A stretch of 42,957 nt of DNA, taken from the NCBI GenBank assembly GCA_019634145.1, contig JAHQVU010000048.1, positions 1-42,957 of the forward strand, given 5' to 3'. Shown here one piece after another: positions 8,939 to 17,140 of this stretch (position 1 is its first letter; every line of letters starts with the position of its first letter). This stretch comes from Micavibrio sp. Its GTDB lineage: Bacteria > Pseudomonadota > Alphaproteobacteria > Micavibrionales > Micavibrionaceae. Under the pieces are notes generated by a model. The model worked only from the letters and a program-made list of their open reading frames with translations. It searched no databases and was not told where the DNA came from. A program made the translations under genes and the position numbers.

Positions 8939-9898
8939 ATGAAATGCGTATTTTTGGATTTAGCGACCTATAAACAAAATCTTGATCATGTGCATATTTT
9001 AGAAAATGTGCATGATGATTGGGTTTTGCATGACGGGAGTGCGCCCGAAGAGTTGGTTTCGCGGCTTCAAGGGGCGGAAATATGTGCCCTTAACAAAGTT
9101 AAAATGACACGCGAAGTTTTTAAGGGCGCGCCAGATTTAAAGTTGGTAATAGTTGGGGCGACGGGTGTTGATAATGTTGATCTCGCGGCCGCCAAAGATC
9201 ACGGTGTGATGGTGTGCAATGTAGTGGGCTATTCCACACCAGCTGTTGCTCAATATGTGTTTGCGGGTGTCTTGGAGTTGATGAACTCTACTGCCAAGTA
9301 TGATGCGCTGGTGAAATCAGGAGCGTGGCAGACAAATCAAAAATTTTGCCTGCTGGATTACGACATGATCGAGCTTTCTGGTAAGACGCTTGGGCTAATC
9401 GGTTATGGTGATATTGCGATGGCGGTCGAAAAAATCGCATTGGCTTTTGATATGAATGTCATCCGCGCTGAGCGTAAGAGTGCAGGCGAAATCCGTACCG
9501 GGCGCGTGGCGTTTGATGATGTGATAAAAGATGCGGATATTATTTCTCTCCATTGCCCACTAACTCCCGATACGCGGGGAATGATTGGCGCTGAAGAGCT
9601 TTCTATAATGAAGAATAGTGCGATTCTGGTGAATACGGCGCGGGGCGGAATTGTTGATGAGGCTGCTCTGGCCAAGGCTTTGCGAGAGAGAATAATTGCG
9701 GGTGCGGTTGTTGATGTTGTGACCCAAGAACCGCCGCGTGACGGAAATCCGTTGCTTGATCCTGAACTTGAAAATTTGATTATCACCCCGCATTGTGCAT
9801 GGGCGAGCGTTGAGGCGCGGATGCGGATGTTCAAGCAAATTGCTCAAATTTTGCGCAGTTACAAGGAAACTGGTGCGCCCATAAATCGTGTGATTTAA
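8939..9898 (+). CDS. D-isomer-specific 2-hydroxyacid dehydrogenase (NAD-binding), possibly glycerate/hydroxypyruvate type
   Basis: The 319-residue protein has the two-domain fold of the D-2-hydroxyacid dehydrogenases, which reduce 2-keto acids with NAD(P)H. The nucleotide-binding loop is GLIGYGDIAMAV near residue 154, where the usual third glycine is alanine. Other marks are ISLHCPLTPDTRGMIG, NTARGGIVDEAAL with the substrate arginine, and the catalytic Glu and His in VTQEPP and ITPHCAWAS. VGATGVDNVDL lies in the N-terminal domain. The downstream gene is convergent. I cannot decide between glycerate, hydroxypyruvate and other substrates. The ATG follows AGGTTACTCTC, a weak ribosome-binding site. 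Confidence 0.85.
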   Translation: MKCVFLDLATYKQNLDHVHILENVHDDWVLHDGSAPEELVSRLQGAEICALNKVKMTREVFKGAPDLKLVIVGATGVDNVDLAAAKDHGVMVCNVVGYSTPAVAQYVFAGVLELMNSTAKYDALVKSGAWQTNQKFCLLDYDMIELSGKTLGLIGYGDIAMAVEKIALAFDMNVIRAERKSAGEIRTGRVAFDDVIKDADIISLHCPLTPDTRGMIGAEELSIMKNSAILVNTARGGIVDEAALAKALRERIIAGAVVDVVTQEPPRDGNPLLDPELENLIITPHCAWASVEARMRMFKQIAQILRSYKETGAPINRVI

Positions 9899-9997
9899 GC
9901 GGGTTGGCCGATGTCATAAGTCGGATCGTTTTTAAGGCCAGGGCTTACAGGGGGTTGAGTCATATTGTCATGCGCGTACGCAAATTGGGAAGCGAGG

Positions 9998-10384
9998 TTA
10001 CGTGGGGATAGTGTCGTCATTTAATACACCTTTCTCTAATACTAACATTGCATTCTCTTTTGATGTGCCGTTTCCGTCATGTTCGCGGAAGATAATTTTT
10101 GTCGGCTCATCTTCGGACTGCTTAGGAACTATATTAAACAAAATTCGGGTGTTCGTCAAATTTGTGACGTCTATCAAGCGTTTCCGGCCATTCAAGATGC
10201 TGATAAGATTGATAACTTTCTTTTCGGTTAATTCAGGATTTTCGGATGTATCGAGCAGGGTATATTCCCCTACCGGCTCGTATTCGCCCTTATTGTCTTT
10301 GAATTCGAAAATGTCATAGGCATGCTCAATCAATGGATTGTGCCTATACATGAATTGCGGTTTTGTGTTTTCGTTAAAGTCCAT
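9998..10384 (-). CDS. Small hypothetical protein, family not recognised
   Basis: This frame gives 128 residues from the ATG at 10384; a TTG at 10408 would add eight. The protein is acidic and soluble-looking, with no signal peptide or membrane segment. It has a KVINLISILNGRKRLIDVTN stretch that could form a helix and strand, and ILFNIVPK. I recognise no domain. It lies 95 bases downstream of ggpPS on the same strand and is separated from it by a palindrome and a CtrA-like box, so it may have its own promoter. The opposite-strand frame over the same bases has no family-like features. I favour this strand because of spacing and composition, with moderate confidence that it is expressed. Confidence 0.5.
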   Translation of the reverse strand: MDFNENTKPQFMYRHNPLIEHAYDIFEFKDNKGEYEPVGEYTLLDTSENPELTEKKVINLISILNGRKRLIDVTNLTNTRILFNIVPKQSEDEPTKIIFREHDGNGTSKENAMLVLEKGVLNDDTIPT

Positions 10385-10415
10385 GCTAGTCTTATGTTTC
10401 TCTTTCAAGTCACTA

Positions 10416-10444
10416 TAACCATAGCATGGTTAATGAAGCGTAAA
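10416..10444 (-). promoter_or_regulatory. Inverted repeat with a CtrA-like box upstream of the small hypothetical gene
   Basis: Read on the minus strand, TTTA (10444-10441), seven bases, then TTAACCAT (10433-10426) matches the CtrA full-site pattern TTAA-N7-TTAAC with one mismatch and contains the 8-mer TTAACCAT, a second known CtrA motif. It overlaps a perfect 7-base inverted repeat TAACCAT-AGC-ATGGTTA (10416-10432). It lies about 40 bases before the ATG at 10384. Binding is inferred from pattern only. Confidence 0.4.
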
Positions 10445-10479
10445 AACGCCGGAGATATTAATTATAATGAAAATTTTTT

Positions 10480-12801
10480 TTAGGTTGCGTCCATTTTTGC
10501 TTTTTCAGTAGCAACGAAGTTGTGACCTTTGGTGCTGCCTTTGGCGGCTTTTACGCTATCTAGGAAATCGCGGCCCCATTCGTTTACATCGTAATCTTTG
10601 ATGATATTACCCATGCGGCGAATGCGAGAGGAACGCTCGTTTTCTGCGGCGTGAAGGGCCTGATAAAGCTTGTCAGCCATGTCGCGCTTATCATAAGGGT
10701 TTGTCAGGAATGCGCCGTGAAGTTCGACAGCAGCGCCTGCAAATTCGGACAGGACGAGCGCGCCCGGTGTCTGCGAGGCAACCTTGGTCATCACATATTC
10801 TTTAGCGACTAGATTGAGACCATCACGTAAAGGTGTAACCCAGCCGATATCGGCGGCTTTGTTATAGGCGATCACATCTTCGAAAGGCACGACACGGCTG
10901 ACGAAGCGGATCGGCGTCCAGCTATATGTACCGAAACGACCATTGATAAGCCCTACATGATAAGCGATATCTTGCGAGATATCTTCATAGATTTTCATGC
11001 CTTTGGCGGGTGGTGTACAGACCATAATCAAGAATACTTCCTCATGCATGTCTGGATATTTCTCGAGGAAATGCTCAAAGGCTTTAAGCTTTTGCACTGG
11101 GCCTTTGGTGTAGTCTGTACGCTCGATAGATACGATGCATTTACGATCGGCTATTTCTTCACGGATTTCTTGGTGAAGTTTATTCACGCTTTCAGACCCC
11201 GCCAGCTCTTCGATATAATTGCAGTTAATTCCGACAGGGTGGGCGCCAAGACGCACAGTGTTCAGATCAGTTGTGATCTTTGTTGCATAACGATCTACCC
11301 CGATGGCGCATCCATATGTCTTAAAATGCGGGGCTGCTTCTAAGCGTTCAACGACCTCGCATTTGTGGTTCGAGCGTACTGTATTGACGAAGTTATCGAC
11401 ATATTGCGGAATGTGGAAGCCGACATAATCACATTTAAGAAGCGAGTTTATAATTTCGCGGCGCCAAGGCAGCATGTTGAAAATATCAGCCGATGGGAAT
11501 GGTGTGTGATGATAAAAGGCGATTTTTACATCAGGACGAAGCTGGCGTAGATAGCTCGGCACCATCCAGAGGTTATAGTCGTGGATCCATATGGTTGCGC
11601 CTTTTGCGGCCTCGGCAGCGGCGTTTTCAGCGAAGATTTTATTGACCTCGCAGAACAGATCCCAATGCTCGTGATTAAAGATTGCTTTTTCGTGGAAGGA
11701 GTGCAGCAACAGCCAGAAGGCTTCTTTAGAGAAGACCTCGTAGAAAATCTTTACATCATTTGGGGTGAGGGGGACGCGACAGACTTTAAGGTTTTCATAC
11801 TTTTCTTTATCGACTACGACATGCTTTTCAAAGTCTTTAGGTGTGCGGCTGTCACATTTTGACCATGCAACCCAAGAGCCTTTTTGCTTATCGCTGAAAA
11901 AACCAAGTAGGGTTGGAAGGATGCCGTTTGGTGAAGTGTGCTTTTTTTGAACGGTTTTGCCGTTTTCCTCGACCTCTTGATAGGGCAGGCGGTGATAAAC
12001 CATCACTAAATCAGCATCACCATATTGCTCGTTGGCGGATTTGGGGATGTCAATATTGTCGGCTATACCGAAGTGAACCATGGCTTCTAAAATACCATCA
12101 GTGCCCGGTTTGTCCGAGAAATAGGCATTGGGCAGATCTTTTGCGGCCTCTTTCACTGCATCTTCCGCGTTTTGTAGAACAACCCCGTTAAAGCCATATT
12201 GATACATTGCGAAATCATTCATCGTATCACCGGCAACCATGACTTTATGCTTGGGGATTTCGAGCTGCTCGATGAGGCGGCTCAAGCTCGATCCTTTGTT
12301 AACGTCCTTGGCAAGGATGTCGAAATAAATGGTGTTTGAATGCAGGACATCGCAATCACACTCTTTAAGTTTTTCAACCAGATCATGGGGCAGGGCGTCT
12401 GCATTTTTCACATAGTAAGAAAGGCGGCGCTCCTGTGGCTGATCCTGACGCTCCATCTTTTCTTCGAGTTCATCGCGGTAAGGTTTGATCGAGTTCAGCG
12501 CATCAATCCAGCGATTGGAAATCTGGCTTTGAATGGGTTGTACGGGGTCGAGTGTTTTGCCGTGGAGGACAGAGGCACCGACATCGCCGATGATAAAATG
12601 CGGATTTGGTATGCACATCTCATCGAGAATCGGCAGGATGAGCTCAATATTTCGTCCAGTATTAAAAATAACAACTATGTCGGGGTTATTATGCAGAAAC
12701 TGATAAAGAGCATCATTTTGCGGGTTTTCACTTTCAAGAAATGTTCCGTCCAAATCGGTTGCGAGAACATATGTTTTGTCGGTGTTTTTGAGCTGAATGA
12801 T
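10480..12801 (-). CDS. ggpPS: Glucosylglycerol-phosphate synthase/phosphatase fusion (GgpPS-like), non-AUG start
   Basis: The protein fuses an N-terminal HAD phosphatase (residues 1-250) to a GT20 glycosyltransferase. The first half shows all HAD motifs: DLDGTF, FNTGR, a lysine in NKGSS, and GDTMND. The second half shows HDYNLWMVPSYLRQLRPD, HHTPFPSADIFN, PWRREIINSLL and GFHIPQYVDNFV, which fit glucosylglycerol-phosphate synthase better than trehalose-6-phosphate synthase, plus the GT20 end DGLNLVAKEYV. Fusions of this layout make the compatible solute glucosylglycerol. The nearest ordinary start (TTG, 12753) would remove the nucleophile aspartate of DLDGT. In-frame codons continue upstream to a TAA at 12819-12817 and include no ATG, GTG or TTG. 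ATC at 12801 or ATT at 12798, with AGAGG 9 or 12 bases ahead, is the best start; a lost A in the A5 run at 12785-12789 is the alternative. Confidence 0.85.
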   Translation of the reverse strand: MIQLKNTDKTYVLATDLDGTFLESENPQNDALYQFLHNNPDIVVIFNTGRNIELILPILDEMCIPNPHFIIGDVGASVLHGKTLDPVQPIQSQISNRWIDALNSIKPYRDELEEKMERQDQPQERRLSYYVKNADALPHDLVEKLKECDCDVLHSNTIYFDILAKDVNKGSSLSRLIEQLEIPKHKVMVAGDTMNDFAMYQYGFNGVVLQNAEDAVKEAAKDLPNAYFSDKPGTDGILEAMVHFGIADNIDIPKSANEQYGDADLVMVYHRLPYQEVEENGKTVQKKHTSPNGILPTLLGFFSDKQKGSWVAWSKCDSRTPKDFEKHVVVDKEKYENLKVCRVPLTPNDVKIFYEVFSKEAFWLLLHSFHEKAIFNHEHWDLFCEVNKIFAENAAAEAAKGATIWIHDYNLWMVPSYLRQLRPDVKIAFYHHTPFPSADIFNMLPWRREIINSLLKCDYVGFHIPQYVDNFVNTVRSNHKCEVVERLEAAPHFKTYGCAIGVDRYATKITTDLNTVRLGAHPVGINCNYIEELAGSESVNKLHQEIREEIADRKCIVSIERTDYTKGPVQKLKAFEHFLEKYPDMHEEVFLIMVCTPPAKGMKIYEDISQDIAYHVGLINGRFGTYSWTPIRFVSRVVPFEDVIAYNKAADIGWVTPLRDGLNLVAKEYVMTKVASQTPGALVLSEFAGAAVELHGAFLTNPYDKRDMADKLYQALHAAENERSSRIRRMGNIIKDYDVNEWGRDFLDSVKAAKGSTKGHNFVATEKAKMDAT

Positions 12802-12815
12802 TGGTCTGTACCTCT
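12796..12815 (-). promoter_or_regulatory. Shine-Dalgarno and non-canonical AUC/AUU start region of ggpPS
   Basis: On the minus strand AGAGG (12815-12811) is followed by 9 bases and ATC (12801-12799), then directly ATT (12798-12796). Both are in frame with the HAD nucleophile motif and no usual start codon exists in this frame. ATC has the better spacing; ATT is the better-known rare start codon. Confidence 0.5.
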
Positions 12816-12839
12816 TTTAAACATTACTGTGATAGAGAA

Positions 12840-12868
12840 GTTCTAGCAAATGGGGGGAGGAAATGCAA
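12840..12868 (-). promoter_or_regulatory. Candidate sigma70-type promoter of ggpPS
   Basis: TTGCAT (12868-12863), a 17-base spacer and TAGAAC (12845-12840) on the minus strand. The -10 is imperfect. It would leave a leader of about 30 bases before the proposed start. Confidence 0.35.
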
Positions 12869-12934
12869 ATCCAAGCCGGGGATGCGTGTTATGTAATTAT
12901 ATCTCTTGTGAAGTTGGGATATAAGAGCGGGGTG

Positions 12935-14866
12935 TTAATTGAAATGATAGCCGATACGAGCAGAGATCATGTTGTCGCCATCAAAATTTTTGGCAGCGCC
13001 AAAGCGAGCCTCTACACCCTTTCCAACATCTAAGCCGACCTCGGCGCCAGCGATAAATTCATCTTCACCCATGAACGGGTCATAGGTCGCATCAAAGCTA
13101 AGATCAAAACGCGCATTCGCCGCATCAATTGCGAGGCCGTTTTCGCTCACGATTTGTGTGTATCCGAAATCGCGTGTTTTACGGTGGTTTAGGCGAACTC
13201 CATTTAAGCTATATGCCATTATATGGTCATTAAATCGTATGGCTTTTCCGCCTTTTCCTTCAAGGCTTACAGAGCCGCAGGCGGTGCAGATTTCGTTACG
13301 GTGGGAATAGCCGAATTTTATGCCCCATGAATATTCACCTGTATGCGTCATGGGTAGAGGATTTGTGTTGAGATTGGCGATATCGAATACGGTGACTTCA
13401 CGCACATCCACGCGACCTCCACTTTGATTACTTTCACGGATATCCAGATTAACAGCGCCCATTATAAAGCGGGATTTTTCTTGTCCCGGCTGCCTGCGAT
13501 CGAGAAGATCGTTGTTAGCGACCTGATAGTGGATATTTAACGCATCTATTTCATCGGCACGTCTGATGTAGCCAGTGCGCAATACCGAGACAGAGGGCAT
13601 ATCAAGCACGGATGCTTTAGGGGCTGGAGGAGTGAAGCGATCTTTTTCGCTGTAAGCGGGGCGCTTTAGGAGTTCGAAAAGTATAATACGGCGCTGCGCG
13701 TTTAATGCGTTTTTCAGGTTGCGATCGCTTGTTTTTTTGATCGAGAGTTTGGCGATTTGTATATCAAGCTGTTCTATTAGTAATAACAGTACATCTTCGC
13801 TCATTTGCGGGGCAAGCTTGCGCTGAACTGTGGTGTCTTCCGAGAGGAAGCTCAAAAACTGGCGGCGTTCATTATCGCTTAATGCATCATAGCGGGCGGA
13901 AAAAGTGCTTTTTAAGGATGGGTTATAACTTTCACTGCGAATAAGTTTAGCTTCATTTTTTTCGGTCTCTTGTAAGACCTGTAACGGCATGAGCCAAAAC
14001 CCGTGCGATTTGGTCAGGTCTTCTCCTGTGGCGCGTTCGACAATATTTATCACGCGGTGTGCGCAATTGTCATTCATAAAGTAGTATTTGAATTCGGCGT
14101 TCTTTAGCTCCCAGCTATGCTCTGATACGAAATGTAATTGTTTGGGGGTGAGGTTAAGCTCGTACTCCCAAAGGTCGCGCAATTGGGCGTTGGTGTAGCG
14201 ATGGGAATGTATGAAATCATTGTTTGTCACGTAGCGCGCGGAATAACCACCGAATAATCCTTTAAGGATATAAACCAATGTTCCATCCTGATCGGTAATA
14301 TTGGCGCCATAATTTAGACTGGAGTTTAGGGTTTTTTGGTTTAACACGCTGTCATCATAGTTAAAGCGAAGAAGTGTGTGACCATAATAAGAGCTAGGGT
14401 TATCAAAATAGCCGCTGGCAAAAATGAGGGATATGGATTTGATTTGGTCAGGCTTTTGCGCTTGCTCATATTCTGGGCAAGATGGGCGGTCATTTTGTGA
14501 AAACCAGTTAAGGTTTTCTTGCATTAAAGTCATGCGGGCAGGGAAATTACAAAGTGTTTGGGCTACGTCTTTATTGCCCTGCTTATAGTGGAGGAGTGTC
14601 TTGATAAAGTGCTCATATTCACTTCGCGGGTTTTCGCGTCCATCGGGTGCTATAAAGAAATCGTCGTTTCTAATTCCGCTCGTCCCCCGCGCGTTATAAT
14701 GGTTGAGGTTATACCATTGCGATTTAAATTCGCCTTCTAGCGAGGGTATATTTTGGCCATAAGCAGGAGCAATGCTTAATGCACACAAGATAAAAGGCAG
14801 TGCTTTGAAAGCCCTACCTTTTGAGAATTTAAGTTTCTTAAGTTGCCTTAGAGAACTGCTGTACAT
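12935..14866 (-). CDS. DUF4105 envelope protein with C-terminal beta-rich (barrel-like) half
   Basis: The 643-residue product starts with a basic stretch and a hydrophobic core ending AYGQ, which looks like a signal peptide with cleavage near residue 37. Residues about 130-290 match DUF4105: SGYFDNPSSYYGHTLLRF, then a long spacer, then FMNDNCAHRVINIVERATG. The order His (GHTLL) before Asn-Cys (NDNCAH) resembles circularly permuted papain-like enzymes, so a hydrolase role is possible but unproven. From about residue 420 alternating strands rich in aromatic and glycine residues end in ARIGYHFN, as outer-membrane barrels do. The ATG overlaps the end of the DUF3015 gene by 19 bases, so the two are probably translated together. 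No strong ribosome-binding site is visible. Confidence 0.75.
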   Translation of the reverse strand: MYSSSLRQLKKLKFSKGRAFKALPFILCALSIAPAYGQNIPSLEGEFKSQWYNLNHYNARGTSGIRNDDFFIAPDGRENPRSEYEHFIKTLLHYKQGNKDVAQTLCNFPARMTLMQENLNWFSQNDRPSCPEYEQAQKPDQIKSISLIFASGYFDNPSSYYGHTLLRFNYDDSVLNQKTLNSSLNYGANITDQDGTLVYILKGLFGGYSARYVTNNDFIHSHRYTNAQLRDLWEYELNLTPKQLHFVSEHSWELKNAEFKYYFMNDNCAHRVINIVERATGEDLTKSHGFWLMPLQVLQETEKNEAKLIRSESYNPSLKSTFSARYDALSDNERRQFLSFLSEDTTVQRKLAPQMSEDVLLLLIEQLDIQIAKLSIKKTSDRNLKNALNAQRRIILFELLKRPAYSEKDRFTPPAPKASVLDMPSVSVLRTGYIRRADEIDALNIHYQVANNDLLDRRQPGQEKSRFIMGAVNLDIRESNQSGGRVDVREVTVFDIANLNTNPLPMTHTGEYSWGIKFGYSHRNEICTACGSVSLEGKGGKAIRFNDHIMAYSLNGVRLNHRKTRDFGYTQIVSENGLAIDAANARFDLSFDATYDPFMGEDEFIAGAEVGLDVGKGVEARFGAAKNFDGDNMISARIGYHFN

Positions 14867-15345
14867 GAGTTTGTAGCAGCTGCATCGCGTGCAACGTTAT
14901 ACATTGCAGTTGCGCGCTCGATGTCGTTTTTAGCATCATATGAAGCATCGGATACTACACCGGCATAACCTTGACGCATAGAAGCGGCAAGACCATCAGT
15001 TGATGAACAACCCATTGTCTCAGCCAGAGCAAGAACATACTCGCCTTCGCCCATAGCAACATCTTTTTCCATTTCAGGAAGTGTCTCAAGAATTAAAGCT
15101 GCTGTGTGTACTTTGCTTTTTGAACATGTTTCAGGAGATGAAACAGCGGATGTGACCGCTGTTGTACCCAAATCCCAGATAACATTGGATAGGACAGCTG
15201 CCCAGTGATAGTCGGGGCTTGTGAAAAGAGCCGCGCCAATACCACAGTCAGTGTAAGGGTTAGGGCCAGTACCTACTTCACCAGCTTTTGCTGCTGTAGG
15301 TAGGGCAATAATTATAGCTGCTAGAGCCAAAAGAGTCTTTTTCAT
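14848..15345 (-). CDS. DUF3015 family secreted protein
   Basis: From the ATG at 15345, preceded by GGAG at 5 bases, the protein has 165 residues. It begins MKKTLLALAAIIIALPTAAKA, a clear signal peptide with an Ala-Lys-Ala cleavage site. The mature part shows NPYTDCGIGAALF and LSNVIWDLGTTAVTSAVSSP, the DUF3015 pattern, with four cysteines (DCGIG, TCSKS, GCSST and SCTAV). It is exported to the periplasm or envelope. It is the first gene of a two-gene unit with the DUF4105 protein, with which it overlaps. The open frame extends 15 codons further upstream, but that stretch is not signal-like. Function is unknown. Confidence 0.78.
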   Translation of the reverse strand: MKKTLLALAAIIIALPTAAKAGEVGTGPNPYTDCGIGAALFTSPDYHWAAVLSNVIWDLGTTAVTSAVSSPETCSKSKVHTAALILETLPEMEKDVAMGEGEYVLALAETMGCSSTDGLAASMRQGYAGVVSDASYDAKNDIERATAMYNVARDAAATNSCTAVL

Positions 15346-15372
15346 GGTTACTCCAATTAAGTTTAACATATA

Positions 15373-15393
15373 CATGTGAAACATCCTCACATG
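15373..15393. repeat. Perfect inverted repeat in the DUF3015 leader
   Basis: CATGTGA (15373-15379) and TCACATG (15387-15393) are perfect 7-base arms around a 7-base loop, 28 bases upstream of the DUF3015 ATG. It could be an operator or a leader hairpin; there is no T-run. Confidence 0.4.
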
Positions 15394-15551
15394 CTCTAAC
15401 CTAAGGTAGCGAGAGCTTGCGCAATGGGCAACTGAATAATAGCGTTTTCCAGATTTTAAAACCTGTTAAGCCGCTTTTTGTACTTGATTTGTAAGCTTTG
15501 TGGGGTGATAGTCGCTACAGAATTATAAACGAAGCTTTAGGAGTATAGGAA

Positions 15552-16862
15552 ATGAGCGCAGTGCCAAAAACATTAGAACAAGATTATTGGGTCACCGATA
15601 TTGGTTTAGCCGAGTGGGGTCGTAAAGAGATCGAACTGGCGGAAGTCGAGATGCCGGGTTTGATGGCCACGCGCGAAGAGTATGCAAAAGAGCAGCCTTT
15701 GAAAGGCGCGCGTATTGCCGGTTGTTTGCACATGACAATCCAGACCGCGGTTTTGATCGAGACTTTGACTGCGCTGGGCGCGGAAGTTCGCTGGTCATCT
15801 TGTAACATTTTCTCAACACAAGACCATGCGGCGGCAGCGATTGCAGCCAGCGGCGTTCCTGTTTTTGCGAAAAAAGGCATGAATGACGAAGAATTCTGGT
15901 GGGCGATTGATATGACTATCGAAGGGCCAGATGGATGGGTTCCGAACATGATTTTGGATGATGGTGGTGATTTGACCATCCGTATGCATGAAAAAACGCC
16001 ACATCTTCTGGACGCTGTAAAAGGTATTTCCGAAGAGACAACAACTGGTGTTTTGCGTCTGCATGAAATGGCTAAAAACGGTACATTGAAAGCACCTGCG
16101 ATCAATGTGAATGATTCTGTAACCAAGTCCAAATTTGACAATAAATATGGTTGCCGCGAGTCAGCTGTGGATGCGATCCGTCGTGCAACTGACGTGATGA
16201 TGGCTGGAAAAGTGGCTATGGTTGCCGGTTTCGGTGATGTTGGTAAGGGAACTGCAGAGTCCCTGGCTAAAGCCGGATGCCGCGTTATGGTTTCTGAAGT
16301 TGACCCGATCTGTGCGCTGCAAGCCGCGATGGAAGGGTATGAAGTTGTAACCATGGAAATGGCGGCGCCTCGCGCTGATATCTTTGTGACAACAACCGGT
16401 AACAAAGACATCATTACGACTGACCACATGCGCGATATGAAGAATAACGCAATTGTTTGTAACATCGGTCACTTCGATAATGAAATTGATACCGCCGGAC
16501 TTCGCAATATGAAATGGGTGAACATCAAGCCTCAGGTCGACCAGATTGAATTCCCTGATGGTAAGAAAATTCTACTTTTGGCAGAAGGTCGTCTTGTAAA
16601 TCTCGGTTGTGCAACAGGTCACCCATCATTTGTGATGAGCGCGTCTTTCACAAACCAGACCTTGGCGCAGATCGAGCTTTGGAAGAACTACGAGAGCTAT
16701 GAGAACAAAGTTTATGTTCTGCCTAAGCATTTGGATGAAAAAGTGGCGGCGCTTCACCTTGAAAAGGTTGGCGCGACTTTAACTGAGCTTTCGAAAGAGC
16801 AAGCCGATTATATTGGTGTGGAAGTTAAAGGCCCATTCAAAGGCGATGCCTATAGATATTAG
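15552..16862 (+). CDS. ahcY: S-adenosyl-L-homocysteine hydrolase
   Basis: AhcY splits S-adenosylhomocysteine into adenosine and homocysteine and so keeps methylation reactions going. The 436-residue protein shows [32 protein letters not shown], the NAD-binding loop [10 protein letters not shown] near residue 225, and the C-terminal [27 protein letters not shown] and the PFKGDAYRY end typical of the family. The ATG is preceded by AGGAG at 8 bases. I looked for an SAH or SAM riboswitch in the 200-base upstream region and saw none. The stop codon lies at the very edge of a palindromic repeat element. Confidence 0.97.
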   Translation: MSAVPKTLEQDYWVTDIGLAEWGRKEIELAEVEMPGLMATREEYAKEQPLKGARIAGCLHMTIQTAVLIETLTALGAEVRWSSCNIFSTQDHAAAAIAASGVPVFAKKGMNDEEFWWAIDMTIEGPDGWVPNMILDDGGDLTIRMHEKTPHLLDAVKGISEETTTGVLRLHEMAKNGTLKAPAINVNDSVTKSKFDNKYGCRESAVDAIRRATDVMMAGKVAMVAGFGDVGKGTAESLAKAGCRVMVSEVDPICALQAAMEGYEVVTMEMAAPRADIFVTTTGNKDIITTDHMRDMKNNAIVCNIGHFDNEIDTAGLRNMKWVNIKPQVDQIEFPDGKKILLLAEGRLVNLGCATGHPSFVMSASFTNQTLAQIELWKNYESYENKVYVLPKHLDEKVAALHLEKVGATLTELSKEQADYIGVEVKGPFKGDAYRY

Positions 16863-16933
16863 TGATTGCGAGAAGCGTCATCGACGCGGCAATCTACTGA
16901 TATAATGGATTGCTGCGCTACGCTCGCAATGAC
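16862..16933. repeat. Palindromic interspersed repeat (ATTGCGAG...GCAATC type)
   Basis: The left arm begins GTGATTGCGAGAAGCG and ends GCAATCT (16862-16895). The right arm GGATTGC...CTCGCAATGAC (16907-16933) is its degenerate reverse complement, so the pair can form a long cruciform or hairpin. The GTCATTGCGAG...GCAATCC pattern is familiar as a dispersed non-coding repeat in many bacteria, including Rickettsiales. The left arm begins on the last base of the ahcY stop codon. No transposase is nearby. Confidence 0.7.
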
Positions 16934-16947
16934 GATTATAGATCTCG

Positions 16948-16976
16948 AAAGGCGCTGCGGATGTGGCGCCTTTTTT
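16948..16976 (+). terminator. Rho-independent terminator of ahcY
   Basis: Arms AAAGGCGC (16948-16955) and GCGCCTTT (16966-16973) enclose a 10-base loop, with a run of six T residues. The inserted repeat lies between the ahcY stop and this terminator. Confidence 0.85.
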
Positions 16977-17140
16977 CTATATGCTAATAACCATCTCCGC
17001 ATACCCCTCATGGCGTATATTGGCGTAGACCTAACTTTTTTCAAAGTCCTGTTCATATCTCGCTGTTTTTTCGTTATATACAAGCTTGCTCATAGTTATT
17101 AAGCTAGCACCGAAAATAAGAAAAAGCCGGAGGGAATTTT

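Noticed and set aside
10002-10319. Plus-strand 105-codon frame opposite the small hypothetical gene
   Set aside because: Ser/Phe-rich shadow composition, and the minus-strand frame is longer and better placed; this is a judgement, not a proof.
15394-15551. SAH or SAM riboswitch upstream of ahcY
   Set aside because: None of the conserved sequence blocks of the known classes could be found; only a repeated AAGCTT pair is visible.
15584-16465. Long minus-strand open frame of 293 codons
   Set aside because: It is fully antisense to ahcY, has no family-like sequence, and is explained by codon usage of the real gene.
16866-17102. 78-codon frame after ahcY
   Set aside because: It is built from the palindromic repeat and the ahcY terminator, so it is not a gene.
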